Assembly (NCBI GenBank): GCA_030654835.1
Contig: JAURWS010000021.1
Span: 1-64,000 of the forward strand
Reading direction: 5' to 3'
DNA from: Gammaproteobacteria bacterium
GTDB lineage: Bacteria; Pseudomonadota; Gammaproteobacteria; Pseudomonadales; Pseudohongiellaceae
DNA length: 64,000 bases
Shown here: positions 56,982 through 64,000 of the stretch, in pieces
How positions within the stretch are numbered: the stretch's first letter is position 1
Layout of the letters: each line of letters opens with the position of its first letter
Made by a program: the position numbers and the translations under genes
Notes under the pieces: model-generated
Databases searched by the model: none
What the model saw: only the letters and a program-made list of their open reading frames with translations
Told to the model about the DNA's origin: nothing

Positions 56982-58682
56982 TCAGGCGCTCAGCATTTCC
57001 TCGGCGTGTGCCAGTGATTCCGGTGTGAGTCCCTGTTTATCGGACTCTCCTCCGAGCATGCGCGCGATCTCCCTGACCTTCTCCTCTCGGGATAGTTCAC
57101 GAATCTGCGTTCCAATCATGGCGGCTCGCCCTTCTGTCGCTTGCATCAACTTGCTGACGAACAGATGCTGGTGTCCCTGACTGGCGACCTGCGCCTGATG
57201 GGTGACGCACAGTACCTGCCCGCGCTCACCCAACTGTCGCAACAGCCTGCCGACGGCACGGGCAACACCGCCGCCTATCCCGACGTCCACCTCGTCGAAC
57301 ACCAGAGTGGGGGTCGCAGAGGTCTGCGCGGTAATGACCTGGATGGCCAGACTGATGCGGGAAAGCTCGCCGCCCGACGCGATGCGGATCAGCGGGCGTG
57401 GCTCCTGTCCGGGATTGGTGCTGACCAGAAACTCGACGCTCTCCTGCCCGTGGGCTGAGGGTGTCTGGCTGTCGGCCGGGGATAGGGCTACGGTCAGTCG
57501 TGCACTGCTCATGCCCAGCTCTGCAATCTGCAGATTGATCTGCTGCGCCAGTTCGGTTGCAGCGCTCCGACGTCGCGCGCTCAGACGTTCGGCGAGCTGA
57601 CCATACTGTTGCTGCAGCTGCGTGTCCTGTCGCTGCAACGTCTCAAGGTCTTCATCGCCATGTTCCCAGGCTGCGAGCTGTTCCTGCAGGCGGGCATGCA
57701 GAGCCGCGAGCTCCTCCGGTTTGACGCGGTGTTTGCGGGCGATCTGCTGGATGTCGGCGAGGCGCTGATTGATCGCCTCCAGTCTGAGCGGATTGGCCTC
57801 GAAGTGGTCGACGCTGTGGCGTAATTCGACGACGGCCTCGTCGATCTGGATGGAGGCCGTGTTGAGCAGTTCGGCCACCGGGTCGAGCGCGTGAGTTTTC
57901 GCACCCAACTCCTGCAACAGGGTGAGTGCCTGATTGAGCGCGCCCTGTACGGTGAATTCATCGTTTTCGCTGCACAGATCGAGCAGTTGCCGGGCGGTGG
58001 CCAGCGAGCTGTCGGCGCTGTTGAGCGTGCGATATTCCTCCTCCAGAGACTCCAGCTCGCCAGCCTCAAGTGTCAGTTCGTCCAGTTCGCCGATCTGATA
58101 GCGGATCAGCTGCACCTGTGCGGAAGATTCCTCCGACTGCTGGCTAAGGGCCTCCAGACGTTCGCGATTCTTCTTCCACTCGCGGCTGATGCGGCGCACG
58201 TCCTCGGTTAGGGCGTGATCCCCGATGAACTCATCCAGCAGGCGCAGGTGTGTGCTGCGATTGAGGAGAGACTGGTGTTCGTGCTGGCTGTGGATGTCGA
58301 TGAGCATCTCGCCGATGGTCTTGAGCACCTGCAGCGTCACCGGAAAACCATTGACCCAGGCCTTGGAGCGGCCGTCGTCACTGATCACGCGGCGCAGCAG
58401 ACAGACCTGTGGCTCAGCGTCGGCGAGCAATTCGTTGTCCTGCAGCCATGCCCGCGCCATGGGTTGATCACTGGTGTCGAAATGTGCGGTGATGTCCGCG
58501 CGTGTGGCGCCGCTGCTGATGACGCCCTTGTCCGCGCGATCCCCAAGCGTGAGCCCCAAGGCCCCCAGCATGATGGACTTGCCGGCCCCGGTTTCGCCGG
58601 TGATGACGGACATGCCACGGCGGAAATCGATTTCCAGATGGTCGACGATGGCGTAATGGCGGATTGAGAGTTGGGTGAGCAT
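56982..58682 (-). CDS. recN: DNA repair protein RecN
   Basis: This SMC-like ATPase acts in double-strand-break repair. MLTQLSIRHYAIVDHLEIDF, then Walker A GETGAGKSIMLGAL (about 30-43), coiled coils either side of about residue 300, signature SGGELSRISLAIQ (about 463) and Walker B LVFDEVDVGIGG. The ATG at 58682 gives 567 aa; the ORF-track N-terminus is rejected. No LexA box (CTGT-N8-ACAG) was seen upstream. Confidence 0.95.
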   Translation of the reverse strand: MLTQLSIRHYAIVDHLEIDFRRGMSVITGETGAGKSIMLGALGLTLGDRADKGVISSGATRADITAHFDTSDQPMARAWLQDNELLADAEPQVCLLRRVISDDGRSKAWVNGFPVTLQVLKTIGEMLIDIHSQHEHQSLLNRSTHLRLLDEFIGDHALTEDVRRISREWKKNRERLEALSQQSEESSAQVQLIRYQIGELDELTLEAGELESLEEEYRTLNSADSSLATARQLLDLCSENDEFTVQGALNQALTLLQELGAKTHALDPVAELLNTASIQIDEAVVELRHSVDHFEANPLRLEAINQRLADIQQIARKHRVKPEELAALHARLQEQLAAWEHGDEDLETLQRQDTQLQQQYGQLAERLSARRRSAATELAQQINLQIAELGMSSARLTVALSPADSQTPSAHGQESVEFLVSTNPGQEPRPLIRIASGGELSRISLAIQVITAQTSATPTLVFDEVDVGIGGGVARAVGRLLRQLGERGQVLCVTHQAQVASQGHQHLFVSKLMQATEGRAAMIGTQIRELSREEKVREIARMLGGESDKQGLTPESLAHAEEMLSA

Positions 58683-58830
58683 GCGGGCCGGATTGTTCCA
58701 GAGCAGGGGGTTGAGGGCGCTGTTGTTGAGAACGTTATCAACGCGTCGCTGTTGCTGGAGAATATAGCGCATCCGCCCCAACCTTGTCAGTGCGCCGTCG
58801 CCGGCCTGTGCCGACAAATTTTACCCTCTG

Positions 58831-58860
58831 GGTTGAATTGGAAAATATCTGCCCCCATAT
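58831..58860 (+). promoter_or_regulatory. Sigma-32 (heat-shock) promoter of grpE
   Basis: GGTTGAA (-35) and CCCCCATAT (-10) are separated by about 15 bases, matching the RpoH pattern (CTTGAA, about 14-bp spacer, CCCCAT-T). It lies 50-80 bases before the grpE GTG start. Confidence 0.78.
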
Positions 58861-58909
58861 CGGCAGCAGGTTTAATTTTGCTGGAACTAATAAGCTGGAG
58901 GAAAACGGG

Positions 58910-59473
58910 GTGGAGGAAAATTTGGAATCCGTAAACGCAGAGAACAGTCAGAATCAGTCGACAGAAGAATCGCAACTCGTCGAAGTGCTGCAGCGTTTGG
59001 CGCAGGCCGAGACTCTGATCATGCATCAGAAGGACGAAGTGCTGCGTGTGCAGGCGGAGATGCAGAACCTGCGCCGCCGCACCGAGCTGGATGTGGAGAA
59101 AGCGCACAAGTTCGGACAGGAGAAGTTGAGCAGCGAGCTGCTGGGCGTGATGGACAATCTGGAGCGCGCTATCCAGGTGTCCACCGACAAGGAAAACGAG
59201 TCCGTGAAGGTGCTCTTGCAGGGCGTGGAGCTGACACTGAAGAGCTTTGTCGACTGCTTCCGCAAGTTCAGTATCGAACAGATCGACCCGCTCGGCGAGC
59301 CCTTTGATCCGCAGCAGCACCAGGCCATGGTGATGCAGGAAAACCCGAATGCTGAGCCAGGCACCGTCACAGCGGTCATGCAGAAGGGCTATGCCCTCCA
59401 CGGCAGGGTGATTCGCCCCGCCATGGTGGTGGTTGCCAAGGCGCCCGCTGGGTCGATAGACGAAAGAGTCTGA
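58910..59473 (+). CDS. grpE: Nucleotide exchange factor GrpE
   Basis: This 187-aa exchange factor for DnaK has an N-terminal acidic tail, the long coiled-coil LQRLAQAETLIMHQKDEVLRVQAEMQNLRRRTE, and the C-terminal MQKGYALHGRVIRPAMVVVAK. The start is GTG at 58910, eight bases after GGAGG; the upstream track extension crosses the promoter and is rejected. Confidence 0.94.
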   Translation: MEENLESVNAENSQNQSTEESQLVEVLQRLAQAETLIMHQKDEVLRVQAEMQNLRRRTELDVEKAHKFGQEKLSSELLGVMDNLERAIQVSTDKENESVKVLLQGVELTLKSFVDCFRKFSIEQIDPLGEPFDPQQHQAMVMQENPNAEPGTVTAVMQKGYALHGRVIRPAMVVVAKAPAGSIDERV

Positions 59474-59613
59474 CAGTGATTTTACTGCCCGGACTTGAAA
59501 TAAGCCCGGCAGGGCCAATATAGGTGGCCAGAAGCAATCCATTAACCTGACAACAGACATCAGCACTTTCGGCGGCAGACAGCGGGCCGGATCTGCGCAA
59601 CGGAGAAACGAGA

Positions 59614-61536
59614 ATGGGTAGAATTATCGGGATAGACCTTGGTACCACGAACTCTTGCGTGGCGATTCTGGATGGCGGCAAGTCCAGAGTGATCGAGAAT
59701 GCGGAGGGTGATCGCACCACCCCGTCGATCATCGCGTTCACCAAGGATGGCGAGACACTGGTAGGTCAGCCCGCCAAGCGTCAGTCCGTGACCAACCCCA
59801 AGAACACACTGTTTGCCATCAAGCGTCTGATCGGCCGTCAGTTCAAAGACGACGTTGTGCAGAAAGACATCAAGATGGTGCCCTACGAGATCGTCAAAGC
59901 TGACAATGGCGATGCCTGGGTGCGCGTGAACGGCGAGAACATGTCTCCTCCGCAGATTTCTGCGCAGGTGCTCAAGAAGATGAAGAAGACTGCTGAGGAT
60001 TTCCTGGGAGAACCAGTGACCGAAGCGGTAGTGACCGTCCCTGCGTACTTCAACGACGCGCAGCGTCAGGCGACCAAGGACGCAGGCCGCATCGCGGGCC
60101 TGGAAGTCAAACGCATCATCAACGAACCGACAGCCGCTGCGCTTGCGTACGGCATGGACAAGAAGTCTGGTGATTCCACCATCGCCGTGTTTGACCTCGG
60201 TGGCGGTACGTTCGACATTTCCATCATCGAGATCGCCGAGACTGATGGCGAGCACACTTTCGAAGTACTCGCCACCAATGGCGATACCTTCCTCGGTGGT
60301 GAAGACTTCGACCTGCGTCTGATCGAGTACCTCGCGGCTGAATTCAAGAAAGAAACCGGCATGGATCTGCACAACGATCCTCTGGCCCTGCAGCGTCTGA
60401 AAGAGGCAGCCGAGAAGGCCAAGATTGAACTCTCCTCTGCACAGCAGACCGAGATCAATCTGCCTTACATCACGGCCGATGCCAGCGGACCGAAGCACCT
60501 GGTGCAGAAGCTGACCCGCGCCAAGTTCGAATCTCTGGTGGAAGAACTGGTTGATCGCACCATGGGTCCGGTGAAAACCTGTCTGCAGGACGCCGGCCTG
60601 GATATCTCCAAGATCAATGACGTAATTCTGGTCGGTGGTCAGACGCGTATGCCGATGGTGCAGAAGAAAGTCGCTGACTTCTTCGGCAAGGAAGCGCGTC
60701 GTGACGTGAACCCCGATGAAGCCGTGGCCCTCGGTGCTGCCATCCAGGGCGCCGTTCTGTCAGGCGAAGTGAACGACGTGTTGCTGCTGGACGTGACGCC
60801 GCTGTCTCTGGGTATCGAGACGCTGGGCGGTGTGGCCAGCTTCCTGATCGAGAAGAACACGACGATTCCGACCAAGAAAACTCAGGTGTTCTCGACGGCG
60901 GACGACAATCAGACTGCAGTGACGATTCACGTCGTACAGGGCGAGCGCAAGCAAGCGGCCCAGAACAAGTCCCTCGGTCGGTTCGATCTGTCGGACATTC
61001 CTCCCTCGCCGCGCGGCATGCCGCAGATCGAGGTGGCCTTTGACCTGGATGCCAACGGTATTCTGAACGTGTCCGCGAAGGATAAGGCGACCGGCAAGCA
61101 GCAGTCGATCATCATCAAGGCTTCCAGCGGTCTGTCCGAGGAAGAGATTCAAAACATGATCAAGGATGCTGAAGCGAATGCCGCCGAAGACAAGAAGTTC
61201 GAGCAGCTGATCACCGCACGCAACACTGCTGATGGTCTGGTGCACGCCACCCGCAAGACGCTGGAAGAAGCTGGTGACAAGGTGGATGCGGCCGAGAAGG
61301 AGAAGATCGAAGCGGCAATTCTGGCCACAGAGGCTGCCATCAAGGCTGGCGATATCGCCGACATCGAAGCGAAGACCAAGGAGTTGACCGATGTCTCTTC
61401 CGGGCTGGCGCAGAAGATGTACGCCGAGAAGCAGGCGGGCGCTCAGTCTGCTGGTGGTGGTGCTGACCAGGGCGGCGCGTCTGGTAACGAAGACGCCGTG
61501 GATGCCGAGTTCGAAGAAGTCAAAGACGACAAGTAA
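59614..61536 (+). CDS. dnaK: Hsp70 chaperone DnaK
   Basis: This 640-aa Hsp70 has [12 protein letters not shown], the phosphate-2 motif [23 protein letters not shown], the interdomain linker [16 protein letters not shown] and a C-terminal lid ending [11 protein letters not shown] 140-base gap separates it from grpE; no second heat-shock promoter was clear there. Confidence 0.97.
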   Translation: MGRIIGIDLGTTNSCVAILDGGKSRVIENAEGDRTTPSIIAFTKDGETLVGQPAKRQSVTNPKNTLFAIKRLIGRQFKDDVVQKDIKMVPYEIVKADNGDAWVRVNGENMSPPQISAQVLKKMKKTAEDFLGEPVTEAVVTVPAYFNDAQRQATKDAGRIAGLEVKRIINEPTAAALAYGMDKKSGDSTIAVFDLGGGTFDISIIEIAETDGEHTFEVLATNGDTFLGGEDFDLRLIEYLAAEFKKETGMDLHNDPLALQRLKEAAEKAKIELSSAQQTEINLPYITADASGPKHLVQKLTRAKFESLVEELVDRTMGPVKTCLQDAGLDISKINDVILVGGQTRMPMVQKKVADFFGKEARRDVNPDEAVALGAAIQGAVLSGEVNDVLLLDVTPLSLGIETLGGVASFLIEKNTTIPTKKTQVFSTADDNQTAVTIHVVQGERKQAAQNKSLGRFDLSDIPPSPRGMPQIEVAFDLDANGILNVSAKDKATGKQQSIIIKASSGLSEEEIQNMIKDAEANAAEDKKFEQLITARNTADGLVHATRKTLEEAGDKVDAAEKEKIEAAILATEAAIKAGDIADIEAKTKELTDVSSGLAQKMYAEKQAGAQSAGGGADQGGASGNEDAVDAEFEEVKDDK

Positions 61537-61585
61537 TAAGCTGACACCACTGCCTTGCGCGGTGGTGACAAGCTGAAGTGGCAAT

Positions 61586-61624
61586 GCAAAAAAACCGGAT
61601 AGGAAGCCCTGTCTGGTTTTTTGC
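61586..61624. terminator. Bidirectional terminator between dnaK and dnaJ
   Basis: AAAAAAACCGGATAGG pairs with CCTGTCTGGTTTTTT around a short AAGC loop, so both strands end in a T tract. It follows dnaK by 50 bases and may reduce read-through into dnaJ. Confidence 0.82.
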
Positions 61625-61696
61625 GTTGTAGGGTTGTCAGCAAGACCGACAACAGAACCCGCTGACATTTACGCACAACAGACACAGAAGCAGATT

Positions 61697-62824
61697 ATGT
61701 CCAAACGAGATTACTACGAAGTATTGGGTGTGCCACGCGATGCTTCAGAGGCCGATTTGAAGAAGGCCTATCGTCGCGTGGCGATGAAGCATCACCCCGA
61801 TCGTAACCCTGACAACAAAGAGTCCGAGGATAAGTTCAAGGAGGCCAATGAGGCTTTCGAAGTTCTCTCCGACGCCCAGAAACGTGCCCGCTATGATCAA
61901 TACGGCCATGCCGGTGTGAATCAGCAGGGTGGCGGCGGAGGCACGGGAACCGGCGATTTCGGCGATATCTTTGGCGACATTTTTGGTGACATCTTCGGCG
62001 GCCAGCGCGGGGGTGGCGGACGCAGCAATGTGCGCAAGGGCGCTGACCTGCGCTATACCCTGGAGCTGGATCTGGAGGAGGCCGTACGCGGTACTACCTC
62101 GAAGATTCGCATTCCCACGGCCGTGACCTGCAAGACTTGCGAGGGCAGCGGCGCGAAGAAGGGTTCCAGTCCTGTCGACTGCGGCACTTGTAACGGCGTC
62201 GGTCAGGTGCGCATGCAGCAGGGCTTCTTCTCCGTGCAGCAGACCTGTCCGCGTTGCCAGGGCTCTGGCAAACAGATCAAAGACCCGTGCGGCACCTGTC
62301 ATGGGCGCGGTGCGGTGGAAGAACAGAAGACGCTGTCAGTTAAAGTTCCTCCCGGTGTCGACAACGGCGATCGTATTCGGCTTTCCGGCGAGGGGCAGGC
62401 TGGCAGTCACGGCGGCCCGGCCGGTGATCTCTATGTGCAGGTCTCGGTGCGTGAGCACAAACTGTTCGAGCGCGATGGCATCGATCTGCATTGCGAGATT
62501 CCCATCAGCTTTGTGGATGCTGCCCTCGGCGGTGAACTCGAAGTGCCGACTCTCGACGGCCGCGTCAAGCTGAAGATTCCGCCGGAGACCCAGACAGGCA
62601 AGCTCTTCCGCCTGCGCAACAAGGGGGTAATTCCGGTGCGTGGTGGTGTGACCGGAGACCTGTTGTGTCGCGTGGTGGTCGAGACGCCGGTGAATCTCAC
62701 CAAGCGTCAGAAGGAGATTCTCGCCGAGTTCCACGACATCGCAGAGAGCGAAGGCAAACAATCCCCGAAGAAGTCTTCATGGTTTGATGGCGTGAAGAAG
62801 TTTGTGGACGAACTGCGCGCCTGA
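61697..62824 (+). CDS. dnaJ: Hsp40 co-chaperone DnaJ
   Basis: This 375-aa type I J-protein has the J domain ([14 protein letters not shown] triad about 34), a Gly/Phe-rich linker with repeated [11 protein letters not shown], four CxxCxGxG zinc repeats ([32 protein letters not shown]) and C-terminal beta domains. The ATG at 61697 is the conserved start. Confidence 0.96.
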   Translation: MSKRDYYEVLGVPRDASEADLKKAYRRVAMKHHPDRNPDNKESEDKFKEANEAFEVLSDAQKRARYDQYGHAGVNQQGGGGGTGTGDFGDIFGDIFGDIFGGQRGGGGRSNVRKGADLRYTLELDLEEAVRGTTSKIRIPTAVTCKTCEGSGAKKGSSPVDCGTCNGVGQVRMQQGFFSVQQTCPRCQGSGKQIKDPCGTCHGRGAVEEQKTLSVKVPPGVDNGDRIRLSGEGQAGSHGGPAGDLYVQVSVREHKLFERDGIDLHCEIPISFVDAALGGELEVPTLDGRVKLKIPPETQTGKLFRLRNKGVIPVRGGVTGDLLCRVVVETPVNLTKRQKEILAEFHDIAESEGKQSPKKSSWFDGVKKFVDELRA

Positions 62825-62833
62825 TGGAAATTT

Positions 62834-62863
62834 GGGGTCGGAGGGAAATTTCCCTCCGACCCC
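62834..62863. terminator. Perfect 30-bp palindrome after dnaJ
   Basis: GGGGTCGGAGGGAAA and its exact complement abut without a loop, between dnaJ and the convergent TPR gene. It can form a hairpin on both strands and probably terminates both transcripts. Its perfect symmetry suggests a dispersed palindromic element. Confidence 0.72.
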
Positions 62864-62867
62864 GATC

Positions 62868-64000
62868 TTATTCTGACGGCCACAGATTGTTGTGGCTCAT
62901 GAAACGCTTCTGCTGATAATGCTGATAGGCAGTCTCGCTGAGCGCAATGCCTGTTACACCTTGCAGTACCATGACCCCTTCCATGAGCGTGCGCTGCCAG
63001 GAAAGTCCGACATCAAGGGCTTCCAGCAGTGCCTGATAGCGTGGGTCGTTGAGCACTGCCTCTGGATAGTACGCCTCGCTGGAGTGCACCGCGTTGATTA
63101 GCCAGCGCTTCTGCAGAGGATGCAGCTCACTCCAGAACTTCGCGCCGAGTGCGATGTCCCCATTGATGAAACTCACCACGCCATTCGTGATGGCTGCGTC
63201 CTGACCTGCGGCGACTTCTGTCCCGAAGGCTTCTGTGCCCAAGCGCAACCTGCCTTGGTGGGCCTCGACGACCGAGCGCGTATAGTCTGAAGAAATGCCC
63301 TCACTGTCGGCCTGACGCTGACGCTCCATGAATTGCTGTGCCTCCATGGTTTTGCCAGTGTACGCCAGCTCTCGTGCAATCGAACCCAGATAGCCGATGT
63401 GTTTGGGACGTTGTTGCAATTCGCGCTTGCGGGCGTCGATCGCCTCCGTGGGAGGCAACAGCGAGACCCGATAGCTCCAGATTTCGTCGGGTGATATCTC
63501 GAAGGGGCCGACTTCAGAGGCCTTGTCGAGAAACTGCGAGGCTTCGTCATACAGTCGTGCACCAATCAACAGTAATGCATAATGCGCCATTGCGAACGGC
63601 GGCGGCGTGCCGGACAGAATCTGCTGTCGCAGTTGAGCCTCTTCCTGACGGTATTCATTGCCGGCCATCCTCATCTCCATGGCGCGAATGGATTCCAGTG
63701 CCGGATGCTGACGATCCATGGCAGCCACCGCGCGGTGGAGGTCCGCCACAAGCGCGATCAGCTCCTGCTTCTTCTCTATGCGGCTGTACACGGACAGGTT
63801 GTTCGCAGCTGTCGCTGCTCCCAGATAGGCATTGATGAATCCGGGGTCCAGCGCAATCGCATCTTGATAGAAGATAATCGCCTGCTCCCAGTCCACAGGA
63901 TTGAATTGAGCATTGAGGAATTCGCCATGCATGAAACGCTCGTAAGCCAGCGCGTCCTGCGTGCCCCAGTCCTGCATGCGCGCACGTTCCTTCTCGTCCA
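62868..64000 (-). CDS. TPR-repeat protein, C-terminal part (runs off window)
   Basis: The visible frame (at least 377 aa, continuing upstream past the edge as DEKERARMQDWG) contains tetratricopeptide-like helices: AIIFYQDAIALDPGFINAYLGAA, MAHYALLLIGARLYDEASQFLDKAS and IARELAYTGKTMEAQQFMER. The layout resembles the C-terminal part of CadC/ToxR-like winged-helix regulators or adenylate-cyclase-type TPR proteins. The N-terminal domain is outside the window, so the function is undetermined. The track Met at 63977 is not the true start. Confidence 0.65.
   Translation of the reverse strand, partial: DEKERARMQDWGTQDALAYERFMHGEFLNAQFNPVDWEQAIIFYQDAIALDPGFINAYLGAATAANNLSVYSRIEKKQELIALVADLHRAVAAMDRQHPALESIRAMEMRMAGNEYRQEEAQLRQQILSGTPPPFAMAHYALLLIGARLYDEASQFLDKASEVGPFEISPDEIWSYRVSLLPPTEAIDARKRELQQRPKHIGYLGSIARELAYTGKTMEAQQFMERQRQADSEGISSDYTRSVVEAHQGRLRLGTEAFGTEVAAGQDAAITNGVVSFINGDIALGAKFWSELHPLQKRWLINAVHSSEAYYPEAVLNDPRYQALLEALDVGLSWQRTLMEGVMVLQGVTGIALSETAYQHYQQKRFMSHNNLWPSE

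Noticed and set aside
58683-58830. LexA/SOS box for recN
   Set aside because: Searched by eye for CTGT-N8-ACAG; only partial CTGT half-sites are present.
1-64000. CRISPR arrays, tRNA and rRNA genes
   Set aside because: No regularly spaced direct repeats, cloverleaf-like genes other than the tmRNA, or rRNA-like stretches were noticed.

Overview
The window looks like a chromosome segment of a gammaproteobacterium of the Pseudomonadales/Cellvibrionales kind. The right end carries the order ssrA, smpB, ratA, rnfH, bamE, fur, recN, grpE, dnaK, dnaJ, which resembles the Pseudomonas-type layout. The tmRNA tag reads ANDDSYALAA, close to ANDDNYALAA known from Pseudomonas. TonB-dependent receptors, Tat-exported enzymes and a lipobox BamE show a Gram-negative envelope. 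Most of the window is visibly GC-rich, but 1-1.4 kb and about 41.8-43.9 kb are AT-richer and full of fragments, as expected for acquired DNA. No rRNA, tRNA or CRISPR array was seen.

Layout. 0-4.7 kb: accessory edge with the 5' end of an IS5-like transposase, a C5-cytosine methyltransferase that appears cut by that IS, a methyltransferase-HNH nuclease fusion, a wHTH-nucleotidyltransferase/HEPN pair, and a MntA gene whose HEPN partner is a stub. 4.7-8.2 kb: ftsH, yajD and a CDF metal exporter. 8.5-14.8 kb: TonB receptor with a Tat-exported histidinol-phosphate-aminotransferase-like enzyme, a secreted hydrolase and a zinc alcohol dehydrogenase. 14.8-24.9 kb: giant cyclic beta-1,2-glucan synthase (ndvB) followed by a Baeyer-Villiger-type monooxygenase.

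24.9-30.9 kb is a phosphate/arsenate block: PPK2, a cysteine-synthase-like enzyme, acr3 plus an ArsC-VOC fusion, then a divergent Tat-exported PhoX gene with a three-half-site Pho box, and the C-terminal remnant of a PhoD phosphatase. 30.9-35.1 kb is a two-gene phosphorelay: a CHASE3 hybrid histidine kinase overlapping an HD-GYP response regulator.

35.0-41.8 kb is a complete type I Wadjet anti-plasmid operon (jetABCD, minus strand). Upstream lies a decayed strip with a PAS-domain remnant, a frameshifted tyrosine-recombinase remnant, a HigBA-type toxin-antitoxin pair and a possible regulator fragment (41.8-44 kb). 44-48 kb holds a secreted Ig-like protein, a DUF748 protein, a Crp/Fnr regulator, a 45-residue KDGQ-repeat miniprotein absent from the ORF track, and a DUF2177 membrane protein. 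48.3-64 kb is mostly conserved core: ssrA, an SDR, mntA/hepT, smpB, ratA, rnfH, a cory-CC-star/ArsA-family ATPase pair, a ZnuD-like zinc receptor with a palindromic operator, bamE, fur, recN, the grpE-dnaK-dnaJ heat-shock cluster with a sigma-32-type promoter, and the C-terminal part of a TPR protein running off the end.

The strongest candidates for new biology are the methyltransferase-HNH fusion, the KDGQ miniprotein with its hairpin ahead of a Crp-like regulator, and the ArsA-like ATPase/cory-CC-star pair. Wadjet, MntA/HepT and HigBA are known systems.
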